A DNA stretch of 64,000 nucleotides from Hippopus hippopus (lineage: Eukaryota; Mollusca; Bivalvia; Cardiida; Cardiidae). Positions 31,379 through 40,707 of the stretch are shown piece after piece. The DNA lies in the NCBI GenBank assembly GCA_946811185.2, contig OX328103.1, positions 2,046,001 to 2,110,000 on the forward strand. The letters are read 5' to 3'. The translations under genes were made by a program, and so were the position numbers. The notes beneath the pieces are model-generated. The model saw nothing but the letters and a program-made list of their open reading frames with translations, was not told where the DNA came from and ran no database searches. Position 1 is the first letter of the stretch, and the number at the start of each line of letters is the position of its first letter.

Positions 31379-31540
31379 GAGCAGCCGGCAGCTTTATTCG
31401 TTATAATTCTGCAACAGATGATATTAAAAATATTCTGATATGTGGATAGATTGTCATAAAGGAATAAATTTCCCCTCTGTCACTCTTTTTTTCCTCCCTG
31501 TCTTCATATACACATCTTTTTTTTCTCCCTATAATCTTTT

Positions 31541-31762
31541 TTAAACCCTTTACCACGCAATCCCAAGTCTTAACAACATTGAGAAAGAAGCTTTTTGTTA
31601 TTATGGTGGGAAAAGGCGGACTGTGCTGATAATCAGCATCTTCTCCATTTCCCACAATGTTTTCTAACTATTCATTACTATCATTTGAAAAACATTTGAA
31701 TAGTAATCTGTAGATTCTTTCAATATGAACAAGTCTAAAATTTCACTGTGGTAAAGGGTTAA
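31541..31762 (+). mobile_element. Element A, full
   Basis: TTAAACCCTTTACCACGCAA to CACTGTGGTAAAGGGTTAA. The hairpin is partly eroded. Confidence 0.85.
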
Positions 31763-31791
31763 ATTTTTCAACTTCCAAATTGCTTTTGCAG

Positions 31792-31906
31792 TTAAGGTCT
31801 ATGGCCTCTAACGCTCATTTTAAAAGACGGAAGCTGCCGAGACTGGCCGAATAACCTTTATGAAAACGTTGATGTTTACCGATGAGTTAGGGGCCGTAGA
31901 CCTTAA
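31792..31906. mobile_element. Third TTAA-flanked miniature element
   Basis: A 107-bp element (31796-31902) between TTAA duplicates. Terminal repeats GGTCTATGGCCTCTAACG / GGTCTACGGCCCCTAACT. Unrelated in sequence to A and B. Confidence 0.7.
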
Positions 31907-31997
31907 ATTATGAAATATAATAAAATAAAACTAGAGTACTGAATATATAAGAACAAGTTGTTCATAAGTTATAGGTCCAATGGGAAACTAATAATAG

Positions 31998-32061
31998 CTG
32001 GATTCATGATGATGATGATGACTATGATGATGATGATAGTGATGATGGGGATGATGATGAC
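31998..32061. repeat. GAT microsatellite
   Basis: GATGATGATGATGACTATGA and similar; it lies in the intron four bases from the donor of the exon at 32066. Confidence 0.95.
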
Positions 32062-32065
32062 TTAC

Positions 32066-32149
32066 CTGTTAATTCTTTAACAGTTTCTTTCTCCTCTGTT
32101 GTTTCTAATTTTTCCTCTGCTGTACCATTCTCTTCTTGAAATACTGGCA
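32066..32149 (-). CDS. Candidate internal exon, minus-strand gene
   Basis: On the minus strand TTTTTACTTTCAG precedes and ACAG|GTAAGT follows: both are near-ideal splice sites 84 bases apart. Only one frame is open: PVFQEENGTAEEKLETTEEK then ETVKELT, strongly acidic and Lys/Glu-rich, probably a linker or coil. Incoming phase needs one base from upstream; outgoing phase is one base (G), which matches the acceptor exon at 12974. It is not part of any repeat seen here. Product unknown. Confidence 0.6.
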
Positions 32150-32211
32150 CTGAAAGTAAAAAGATTATAATAAATTATGATTCTTTCTCTCACAATATAA
32201 AATCTGTGTAG

Positions 32212-32410
32212 CATTTTACCAAAGATCTGTCTTTTAAAGTATTGGAAAAACATTGTGGGAAAAGGAGAAAATGCTGGTAACCAGCATTTTCTCCTTTTTC
32301 CACAATGTTTTCTACCCTTCCAAAAACAATTTTCAATATTTTAGTCACATCTCTTTTGTCATCTGCAAGTGCTTCCAATTTGGATAAGTGTACATTGTGG
32401 TAAGGAGCTA
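32212..32410 (+). mobile_element. Element A, L end shortened
   Basis: CATTTTACCAAAGATCTGTC; hairpin near perfect; R end CAATTTGGATAAGTGTACA with an internal deletion. Confidence 0.8.
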
Positions 32411-32807
32411 TTTCAAGATAGTAGGTGGATTCTGCACCCAAATGGCCACCTTTCAGGCAATCTTGAGGAAAGGTCGATATGAAAAAATTTTAGTGAAATC
32501 TTCAAACATCAAAAACCATCCATAAACATCAAGAACAGTGGTAAATAAAACACAGAGGTGAAAAAAACCTGTTTTATGAGAGAATTTATTTTTATGTATA
32601 ATAAATTCATATTTCTGTTAAAAAACACTGATTAAATTAGGAATAGGCATAAAATCTGACAACCAATTAACTAAAAACTTATGAATTTACAAATTTCCCC
32701 TGCTAGATGAAAGGGGAAGGCCCATTCCAGAGATCGTAATTATTATCTCTAAATAAATTTAATCAAAAATGAAATAAACAATATGCCCAAACCAATTTAT
32801 TCTGCAT
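32411..32807. other. No gene seen
   Basis: AT-rich intronic-looking sequence. Confidence 0.4.
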
Positions 32808-33035
32808 TTAACCCTTTACTGCACCATGTTGATTTTAAACGACCCCGGGAAAGAAGCCATTAGAAAACATTGTGGGAAAAGGAGAAAATCCTGGTAACCA
32901 GCATTTTCTCCTTTTCCCACAACGTTTTCTTCCTTATCAAAGAAAATTGCACCATTTCAGCCACATTGAAATAGTTGTCTGCAAATACTTTGAATTTGGA
33001 CAAGGCTAAAATTTGGTCATCTGGTAAAGGGTTAA
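32808..33035 (+). mobile_element. Element A, full
   Basis: TTAACCCTTTACTGCACCAT to GTCATCTGGTAAAGGGTTAA. Confidence 0.9.
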
Positions 33036-33204
33036 ATTAAATCCCATTTATACATACAATGCTTTGTCAGCAGAAAATGGCCATTTTTCCCCCCCTTAAT
33101 ACCAGATACAGTAACCTAACCCTATAGTTGTGATTCCAAAATAATAATATTGTACAAAAAAAATTCATATTTTCAAACAATGAATTTACATATTCTGTAT
33201 TGAT

Positions 33205-33475
33205 ACGATGCTGTTTACAAAGTAAACACTGAGGTATTGTCCCCTGTCGTCACCTGTGTTGGCATTGTCGTCATGCAAAAACTTTGACATTTTATATCTC
33301 TGCCATTACTGAAGACATTTACTTCAAACTTGGATAACTTGTTAATTATCAAAAGGGGAAACCATATAACAAGCACATGTAACAGTCGAAGTATTTTTGA
33401 CACAGTTATACCCCCTTTTTAAGTAACTGCAGCCAATGGTTGTTATCCCCTTGCCATGCTCTTGTTTTCCATCAC
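33205..33475 (-). mobile_element. Helitron-like fragment, antisense
   Basis: Minus strand starts ACAAGAGCATGGCAAGGGGA and ends near GACAATACCTCAGTGTTTAC. It resembles the start at 21355. Classification rests on overall likeness to common bivalve repeats. Confidence 0.35.
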
Positions 33476-34080
33476 AGTTAGTGTGATTAATACCTTCTGC
33501 TATAATATTTGTTTTTATTTGCTTTTCAAAATACCTTTTACCTCATTCTTTCTATCAAAAACAAAAACAAAATTTTACAAAGAACTGTTCATGCAAAATG
33601 ATTGTCAACCAAACTGCATAAACTTATCTTTCTGATCAATCTTGAACAATCATTTCAAAACCAACAACATTTTCTAGACTACCTTTGAGAACATTTGAGA
33701 AATTGCTGGCAATGTTAATTTGCCACTATGTTTTGACAATTGCATATTGCCGTAATTCAGTAGCCTTATCCCTATTTAAAAGAATGTTTTCAAAATCTTC
33801 TGCCGCAATTTTTTAAACAAAAATAAATTGCAATTTCTCCTCTACTTTGAACGAAAAACTTTCCCATTTCCTGGTGAGCAGACATCCCAAGCCTTTTATA
33901 TTAATATGACAGATTCCAGATATAAACCTATCTACTAATTGTTCTGAGAAAAACAGGCCCTTGAATAGAAAATTTCAAATATAAGTCCGCTTTTTTGTAT
34001 AAACATAATTTCAAGTTGGCAGTCAATTCCAATAAATTCTGCAAAGAGAAAAATGGCTTCTGAATAAACATCCTCTCTTC
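33476..34080. other. No gene seen
   Basis: AT-rich sequence. TTTTGAGAACATTTGAGAAATTGCTGG may be a trace of element A. Confidence 0.4.
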
Positions 34081-34081
34081 A

Positions 34082-34309
34082 TGTCCCTTTCCGAAACAAT
34101 CCAATATTTTCACGAATCTTGTGGAAGAAGACTTCTGAAAACATTGTAGGAAAAGGAGAAAATGCTGGTAACCAGCATTTTCTCCTTTTCCTACAATGTT
34201 TTCAACCCTTTCAAGAAAAAAACCAATCATTTATATCATATTTAATTTGTCGTCTGCCAATTCTTTCAATTTGAGTAGGTCTAGGACTTTGTCGTCTGGT
34301 AAAGAGAAT
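34082..34309 (+). mobile_element. Element A, full, covarying arms
   Basis: GTCCCTTTCCGAAACAATCC to GTCGTCTGGTAAAGAG. Both arms carry the same change (GTAGGAA / TTCCTAC), keeping a perfect palindrome. Confidence 0.9.
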
Positions 34310-34544
34310 ATAGCTGTGTGGAGTTGCCAATTTCGAAATGATATTCGCCAGTGTTTATACAGCCTAGCAGATTCGTACTTATGGTTATTTCCCGGTAAAA
34401 TAATCACATAATGTAATTAATAAAAAATATACATATCAAGTAAAATTGCACCGGATTATACAGAAGTACTTGGAAACCAGTGAATCATTCTCTTAAACAG
34501 ACGGTCAGTCGCCTTTCTTTATTGTCCACCAACCCACGCTTTCC
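34310..34544. other. No gene seen
   Basis: Unclassified sequence. Confidence 0.4.
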
Positions 34545-34780
34545 TATTTATCTGGTAAACTGAAAACCTAAAATTTTGGGCCACAAGTGAAAAGTAGCTT
34601 AGATGACAGAATTTGTTCTTGAAAGGGAAGAAAACAATGTGGAAAATGTTAGATTTCTCAAGATAGAAAGCGTTTGCAAATGATATTGTGGTTTTAATTA
34701 ATGGTATTTGTCTTTGGAAGGATAGCAAACATTGTGGGAAAAACAGAAAAAGCCTACTTGTTCAAGATTGTTAAATGAGA
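34545..34780 (-). mobile_element. Two degraded element A copies
   Basis: GGTAAACTGAAAACCTAAAA ... AGGGAAGAAAACAATGTGG, then AGATAGAAAGCGTTTGCAAA ... GCAAACATTGTGGGAAAAAC. Hairpin arms are incomplete. Confidence 0.5.
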
Positions 34781-34810
34781 ATCTCACAGAAGATTCTATC
34801 ACGATAAGGG

Positions 34811-35040
34811 ATTGATTGATTTAGAATGGTGTTTTACTCCACTTTCAACAATATGTCAGTTATATCATGGTGACAGCTCGCCTATTCATGTATCATCCTG
34901 GGTTTCACCTGTACTAGGGCTCCAACATGTCTTACCGAGGGACACTCCCATAAAACAAACTCAATACTTCTGATGAGGCTCAAACCCAGAGTGTCCAGAT
35001 TACGAGTCTTACACTTTCCCACATAGCCACACAGATCCCC
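34811..35040 (-). mobile_element. tRNA-derived SINE, second type
   Basis: Minus-strand head GGGGATCTGTGTGGCTATGT ... GGGTTTGAGCCTCATC. Body includes GTCCCTCGGTAAGACATG; tail TTGTTGAAAGTGGAGTAAAA followed by an AATC-type repeat. Confidence 0.75.
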
Positions 35041-35080
35041 TAATAATAAAGGAGGGGGAAGATTTCACACACTATCAGCA

Positions 35081-35280
35081 GTTTTAACCATTCTGGGACA
35101 AAAAATGTAAAACATTGTGGGAATAGGAGAAAATGCTGGTAACCAGCATTTTCTCCTTTTCCCACAATGTTTTCTACCGTATCAAAGACAAATTTTATTA
35201 TTTGAGCCATATTTCATGTGTCATCTGCAAATGCTGTCAATTTGGACAGGTCTACATTTTTGTTGAGTGGTAAAGAGTAA
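35081..35280 (+). mobile_element. Element A, L end missing
   Basis: Hairpin perfect except one base; R end GTTGAGTGGTAAAGAG. Confidence 0.8.
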
Positions 35281-35357
35281 GAAATAATCTGTTATCATAA
35301 TGAGACTGAAAGAGCAATCAGAGCTGAAAGTATGAGAAGAATCACATCTGTATGTTC

Positions 35358-35560
35358 CATCAAAACCTTACTGGAAGAAGGCTTTTGAAAACACTGTGGG
35401 AAAATGAGAAAATGACGTTTATCAGCATTTCCTCCTTTTCCTACCATGTTTTCAACCTCTTCAAAGGTAAATCTCACCATCTGAGCAAAAATTCAGTTGT
35501 TGTCTGAAAATGCTTTGAATTTGGACAAGTCTAAAACATTGACATTAGGAAAAGAGTTAA
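35358..35560 (+). mobile_element. Element A, L end shortened
   Basis: CATCAAAACCTTACTGGAAG to GGAAAAGAGTTAA. Confidence 0.8.
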
Positions 35561-35580
35561 AAATAATTATTTTCAAGGAC

Positions 35581-35829
35581 TTAACCCTATAACACACACC
35601 TTAATTTTAGATTTGTTCAAACTGAAAGCATCTGCAGGCAACAACTCAAATCTGGTTGAAAAGATGAAATTATATCTGAAAGGGAACAGAAAACAAAGTG
35701 GGAAAAGGAGAAAATGCTGGTTAATATCATTTTCTCTTTTACCCCACATTTTCTCCTTTTCCCTCAATATTTTTAAAAGCCTTCTTCTTCAGGGTCATTA
35801 AAACACAAGATTGTTTGGAATAGGGTTAA
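35581..35829 (-). mobile_element. Element A, full, first of a cluster
   Basis: TTAACCCTATAACACACACC to GATTGTTTGGAATAGGGTTAA. The right arm has an extra copy of TTTCTCCTTTTCCC-like sequence. Confidence 0.85.
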
Positions 35830-35900
35830 CTCTTCATCAGATATCAAAATGGATCTAAATTCTAAAATCATCTATACTGAAAGGATTTTCAGAAGACAGT

Positions 35901-36120
35901 TTAACTCTTTACCACACAATCCCTGGTTTCCTAAAGAAGAAGGCTTTTCAAAACATTGTGGGAAAAGGAGAAAATGCTGGTAACCAGCATTTTCTCCTTT
36001 TCCCACATTGTTTTCTACCCTATCAGAGAATGTAAGCTTGTGTGTACCAATTTTGAATTTTACATGTTAAGGTGTTTTAATTTGAATAGATCTAAAATTT
36101 GTTGTGTGGGAAAGGGTTAA
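35901..36120 (+). mobile_element. Element A, full, nested
   Basis: TTAACTCTTTACCACACAAT to GTTGTGTGGGAAAGGGTTAA. The palindrome is near perfect. Confidence 0.9.
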
Positions 36121-36345
36121 GCCTTTACCACACAATGACGCCTTTTAACGCCCCTGAAGAAGAGGCCTTTTGAAAACATTGTGGGAAAAGGAGAAAATGC
36201 TGGTAACCAGCATTTTCTCCTTTTCCCACAAAGTTTTCTACCCTATCCAAGAAAAGTTGCGTCATTTGAGCCACTATGAAATTGTCGTCTGCAAATGCTT
36301 TCAATTTGGATAGGTCTTAAATTTTGCCGTGTGGGAAAGGGTTAA
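36117..36345 (+). mobile_element. Element A, full, nested
   Basis: TTAAGCCTTTACCACACAAT to GCCGTGTGGGAAAGGGTTAA; 229 bp. The GTGTGGGAAAGGG end is shared with the preceding copy, suggesting that one seeded the other. Confidence 0.9.
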
Positions 36346-36472
36346 GCATGGCTCTATAATGGAATTTGTCTGTTGAACGGCTGAAAACATTGTAGGAAAA
36401 GGATAAATGCTGTTAACCAGAATTATCTTCTCTTCCAACATTGTTTTGAATAGAACTTTTTCCTCAGGACCA

Positions 36473-36714
36473 TTAACCTTTCACCACGCAATCCAGAATT
36501 TTTACACCCCCAAGGAAATGACCGGAGGAAGAAGCCTTTTGAAAAGATTGTGGGAAAAGGAGAAAATCCCAGTTTCAGCATTTTTTTCCTTTTTCCATAA
36601 AAATGTTCTACCCTTTCAAAGACAAATTTCATAATCTGTGCTAAATTTAATCTGTCATCTGCAAATGCTCCAATTTGGATGTGTCGGGCATTTTGTCTTT
36701 TGGTAAAGAGTTAA
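36473..36714 (+). mobile_element. Element A, full
   Basis: TTAACCTTTCACCACGCAAT to GTCTTTTGGTAAAGAGTTAA. The loop region is altered (AATCCCAGTTTCAGCA). Confidence 0.85.
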
Positions 36715-36947
36715 CCCATTCCCAAGCAATCCCTTGTTTTCACGACCCTGATTCAAGAGGCCTTCTGAAAACATTGTGGGAAAAGAAGAAAATGCTGTTA
36801 ACCTACATTTTCTCCTTTTCCCACACAAAGTTTTCTACCCTGTCAAAGAACCTTATTTTATTTGTACCACTTTCAGATTTGTTGCCTGCAGATATTGAGA
36901 CTAAATTTGGATGAGTCTAAAATTTGTCATTAGGGAAAAAAAGTCAA
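36711..36947 (+). mobile_element. Element A, full
   Basis: TTAACCCATTCCCAAGCAAT to GTCATTAGGGAAAAAAAGTC. Last of the 1.37-kb cluster. Confidence 0.85.
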
Positions 36948-37155
36948 AACATGGGCTTATCAGGTAAAGTGTAAGCCCTCCCTCGGCATGCGTCCATGTT
37001 TCCTTTGAACTTGCATGATACAACAGCCCATAACAGAGCGCTGACAATATTTTCATGACATCCGAGGAGACATAATTCTCATAAAAAATCTGATAACTAT
37101 CATTATAGTTCACGCTTTCACTGCGATGAGCTATTAAAGCAGCTTATGCATACTG
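36948..37155. other. No gene seen
   Basis: Unclassified sequence. Confidence 0.4.
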
Positions 37156-37215
37156 TGTAGATCAAGATCAGACTCCACAAAGCATGCAGTCTGATCTTGA
37201 TCTACACTGCCTGCT
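37156..37215. repeat. Element B hairpin, near perfect
   Basis: CTGTGTAGATCAAGATCAGA / TCTGATCTTGATCTACACTG. Confidence 0.85.
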
Positions 37216-37304
37216 ACTACTTTGTTGAATATAGCCAATTGTTGTCTTTATTTGAAGTAATTTTAGGTTCCCAAAGAAATTTAATTTGTCAATCTCATGG
37301 AAAT

Positions 37305-37470
37305 AGAAAGCTATTGAAAACATAATGTGGGAAAAGGAGAAAAATGAAGCGTGTCTAACCTGCATTAAATTTTACTCTTTTTCCCACATTGTTTTCTAAT
37401 CTTTCAAATACAAATGATAAAATTCAAATAATCTTTCAAATACAAATCAAATAATAAGAGGCACACTTAT
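37305..37470 (+). mobile_element. Element A, degraded
   Basis: Left arm ATGTGGGAAAAGGAGAAAAATG, loop replaced by AAGCGTGTCTAACC, right arm eroded; ATCTTTCAAATACAAAT duplicated. Confidence 0.6.
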
Positions 37471-37471
37471 T

Positions 37472-37646
37472 AAGTCTTTACCACACAAAATGGTGTTTTA
37501 ACGACCCTGAGGAAGAAACCTTTTGAAAATATTATAGGAAAAGGAGAAAATACAGAAATATGTGTATAATTAAATTTTGAATTTGTCCTCTGTAGATGCA
37601 CTCAATTTTGTTAATTCTAAAAATTTGTCGTTTGGTAAAAAGTTAA
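37472..37646 (+). mobile_element. Element A, right arm deleted
   Basis: AGTCTTTACCACACAAAATG to GTCGTTTGGTAAAAAGTTAA; only the left arm (TTATAGGAAAAGGAGAAAAT) is present. Confidence 0.8.
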
Positions 37647-38448
37647 CCCTTTACCACACAATCCTAACTTTTAACAATCCTGAGGAAAATGCCTAATGAA
37701 AACATTGTGGGAAAAGGAGAAAATGCTGTTGAACAGCATTTTCTCCTTTTCCCACAATGTTTTCTAAACTTCCCAAAACAAGTTTCTATTTTCAAGTCAC
37801 ATTTATAATGTCTTCTGCAAGTGCTTTCAATTTGGACAAGTCTAAAGGCTTGGTCACACCGAGCTAATGGACGAGTAACGGATAAAAAATTATTTTATTT
37901 GTTTGTGTCCATTCGTATCCGTTTCATGTCTCTTTCTTGTCCGGTGAATATGCTACTTGTCCGTTCCGTCCGGTGAGCATGTTCAAAATTTCCATCGGAC
38001 AAAACGGACAGAGACATGCAAATGACAGACTTTGGATGCATCTGACTATTTATACCCTCAGCATGTCTCTTGTCTGGTACGTTCCTCGTATGTTGGTGTT
38101 CGGTACATTTCTGTTTATTGTACGTTGGAAGAACGTTTTGTCCTGTTCTCATGCGTTGCACTTCCATTTTATCCGGTACAAGTCCGTTACTCGTACGGTG
38201 ATATCCGTTAATAGACTGTTTATTATCTGGTACATATCCAGTAAACATGCTTTTTTTCCGTTACATGTGCGGTACTCGTGCGGTCATTGGGTGGCTTCTT
38301 CACTCCACACACCGATCGTGTGAGCCTCGGGCAACAGAGGAGATAAATTTTGTCACCGGATAACCAAAATCTGCATGTTTTCGTCCGTTTACCCTCCGTT
38401 AGCCTGTCTGACCAAGCCTTAAAATTTTGCCATTTGTTAAAGAATTAA
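37643..38448 (+). mobile_element. Element A split by a PIF/Harbinger-like element
   Basis: TTAACCCTTTACCACACAAT ... TTTGGACAAGTCTAA (to 37845), then TAAAATTTTGCCATTTG from 38420. Arms carry a mirrored change near the loop (GCTGTT / AACAGC). Confidence 0.85.
37846..38419 (+). mobile_element. PIF/Harbinger-like miniature element
   Basis: 574 bp, termini AGGCTTGGTCACAC / AGGCTTGGTCAGAC, flanked by the 3-bp duplication TAA inside element A. The interior is a degenerate ~22-bp pattern (TCCGGTACAAGTCCGTTACT-like). Open frames on both strands (37895-38248, 37937-38323) come from this pattern. Confidence 0.7.
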
Positions 38449-38753
38449 AGGGTTCTAAATGATAATTTCACTGATAATCATAATTACTGTACATGATCTT
38501 TGGGGTTAATTTCAAGAAAAAAAAAATTGTTCTGTTTCTGTTTTCTTGTAATACTGGTCATTAAAAATTAATCATCACATGGTGTTACTTTAATCAAAAC
38601 AGATGGGGGGGGAAACTGAATCAGCCTGGGGCTTCTGTGACATTATTGTTATGTTTAATTTTTCTTCGCTGACGAAAATTAACAGAAATTAATAAAGACC
38701 AACTTGTCACCAAGAGTAAAATAAAACTTGATTGGGCTTTTTAGCTCTTTCCT
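38449..38753. other. No gene seen
   Basis: AT-rich sequence. Confidence 0.4.
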
Positions 38754-39207
38754 TTAACTCTTTACCACACAACAAGATTTTCGATGCGTCCAACGTGAGA
38801 GCATTAATTTTGCATATGACAAATTAACCATGTACCACGCAATACCGAGTTTTAAGGACCCCATAGAAAAGGACACTTGAAAGCATTATGGAAAAAGAAG
38901 AAAATGCTGGTAACTGGCATTTTCTCCTTTTTTCACGATGTTTTTGACCCTTTCAAAGACAGATTTCATAATTTTAGCAACGTTTCATTTGTCATCTGCA
39001 TTTGCTTTCATTTTGTCTAAAATTTGGTCATGTGGAAGTGTTAAACTTTGCTCAAATGATGCTTTCTGTCTCTGATATGGTAAAAAACATTGTGGGAAAA
39101 GGAGAAAATGCTGTTTACCAGCATTTTCTCCTTTTCCCGCCATGTTTTCAAAAGCATTCTTCTTGAAGTTCGTTAAAACTTGGGATTGACACATGGTAAA
39201 GTGTTAA
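38754..39207 (-). mobile_element. Element A split by another element A
   Basis: R part 38754-38827 (TTAACTCTTTACCACACAAC ... CATATGACAAATTAA). It resumes at 39041 (TTAAACTTTGCTCAAATGAT) through a near-perfect hairpin to the L end GGTAAAGTGTTAA. This is the clearest self-insertion in the window. Confidence 0.85.
38824..39044 (+). mobile_element. Element A, full, nested
   Basis: TTAACCATGTACCACGCAAT to GTCATGTGGAAGTGTTAA; flanking TTAA on both sides belongs to the inverted host copy. Confidence 0.85.
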
Positions 39208-39224
39208 AAATTGTATCTGGCTGA

Positions 39225-39350
39225 AAATACAGTCAGCTAAAACTCTGAAAGGTTTTATTCTTATCCAGTTGACCAAATAAGTGGACGGTAATGATTTGAG
39301 ATCAGACTGCACATTTGTTATAATCTTAATCTATTGTACCCACAAAAGCT
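39225..39350. repeat. Element B variant, degraded
   Basis: GTTTTATTCTTATCCAGTTG, then GAGATCAGACTGCACATTTG ... ATCTATTGTACCC. Same start type as 5295. Confidence 0.5.
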
Positions 39351-39477
39351 CCTTGTTTTCATCTATGGTGTTGAGTGGGTTCAAGAAGCCGGATATTTCC
39401 TACAAATTCTAATCTGATAATCTATCTGATTTTGTGAATTGTTCCAAATTAAATTGTTACCGAAAGACCACTGAGCA

Positions 39478-39966
39478 CAACATTTAGGTTTCAATGTACA
39501 TTTTAGTATAGTCCCCCCAGGTTTAAATGTACTTTCTGGTCCAGTATCTTTAGGTTTAAATGTATACAATTGGTATAGTATCTTTAGGCTTAAATGTATA
39601 CAATTAAGTTCAGTTCCTCTTGGTTAAAATGTACAGGTTTAAATTATACATTTAGTTAACTTCCCAGAGGATTAAATGTACTTTCTGGCCCAGTATCGTT
39701 AGGTTTAAATGTATACATTTAAATTCAGTGCCACTCCCAGTTTAAATATACTTTCTGGTCCAGTATCTTTAGGTTTAAATGTATACATTTAACTTCAGTT
39801 CTCCCAGGTTTAAATATACTTTCTGATCCAGCACCTTTAGGTTTAAATGTAAATATTTAAGTCCAGTTCCTCTTGGTTTAAATGTAGGTTCTGATACAGT
39901 ATCTCTAGGTTTAAATGCACATTTTACTTAGTTCCAATCCCAGTTTAAATGTACTTCCTGGCAGTT
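39478..39966. repeat. Degenerate TTTAAAT satellite
   Basis: Around eight to ten irregular ~55-65 bp units built on AGGTTTAAATGTATACATTT and CTTTCTGGTCCAGTATC. On the minus strand it translates to TFKP-type repeats, which explains the open frame 39381-39569. Confidence 0.85.
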
Positions 39967-40002
39967 CAGTAAAACTTGTTTTCAGACTTGATGCTTGCTT
40001 AC

Positions 40003-40118
40003 CTAAATTGCATACATAAATTTTGTGCGTACACAGTTTAGAGAAAGGTACCACAGGAGAGACCAAAGTGTGAAAACCATTTGTCATCCCGTATATATCA
40101 ATCTGTCTATTATAACAA
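40003..40118 (-). CDS. Weak candidate exon, minus strand
   Basis: Minus strand: ACATTTTGTCAG upstream, AATTTAG|GTAAGC downstream (good donor). One frame is open throughout, including MTNGFHTLVSPVVPFSK and LCTHKIYVCNL. The phases (in 2, out 1) would connect to the exons at 44995 and 32066, but chance phase agreement is one in three and the acceptor is mediocre. Confidence 0.25.
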
Positions 40119-40189
40119 CTGACAAAATGTTCAGCCTACACTCACACCACATAAATGATTCAGAAATAATCCATTAAAGAAAATTCTAA

Positions 40190-40707
40190 GTAACTCTTTA
40201 CCAAATGACAAAATTTAGCACGCAACCAAATTGAAAGCATTTGCAGATCATGAATTAAATTTAGCACAACTAATGATTTCTTTCTTTGATAGGGTAGATT
40301 GATTGATTGATTGATTGTGATGGAGTTAAACACTATTTTAACAGCTTAGGTCTTATCACAGAGGTCAGTGCACCTGATCATGTGTTTCCTGGCTTTCTCA
40401 AACCAGTACTGACACAACTTTCTTTCCAAGTCACTGACTACTTTTCTCACATGCATCAGAGATGAGAGACAAAAAGTCACCGGATAGAAAGTTTGCCTCA
40501 ACAGGGTATCAAACTCACAACCACCAGGTCATGAGTCAGATAATTATGCTAATTACTGAGCTACCTGCCTAGGCACCCGATAGGCTAGAAAACATTATAG
40601 GAAAAGGAGAAAATGCTGGTTACTAGCATTTTCTACTTTTCTCACAATGATTTCAAAAGCCTTCCTCTTCAGCGTCATTAAAAGTTCGGATTGTGTGGTG
40701 GGGTTAA
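40190..40707 (-). mobile_element. Element A carrying a SINE
   Basis: GTAACTCTTTACCAAATGAC to TTTGATAGGGTAGA, then a SINE, then GATAGGCTAGAAAACATTAT to GTGTGGTGGGGTTAA. Confidence 0.85.
40299..40578 (-). mobile_element. tRNA-derived SINE, full, antisense
   Basis: Minus-strand head GGCAGGTAGCTCAGTAATTA and GGTTGTGAGTTTGATACC; (AATC)n tail. Target duplication GATAGGGTAGA / GATAGGCTAGA (40288-40298, 40579-40589). Confidence 0.85.

Larger units (their letters stand above)
35826..36476 (-). mobile_element. Element A split by two element A copies
   Basis: R part 35826-35904 (TTAACTCTTCATCAGATATC ... AGAAGACAGTTTAA). The rest resumes at 36342 (TTAAGCATGGCTCTATAATG) with hairpin and a shortened L end. 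The split is at the R-side internal TTAA. Confidence 0.75.

Noticed and set aside
37895..38323. Overlapping ~120-codon frames on both strands
   Set aside because: They arise from the degenerate 22-bp pattern in the PIF/Harbinger-like element.
39381..39569. TFKP-repeat protein
   Set aside because: Translation of the TTTAAAT satellite.
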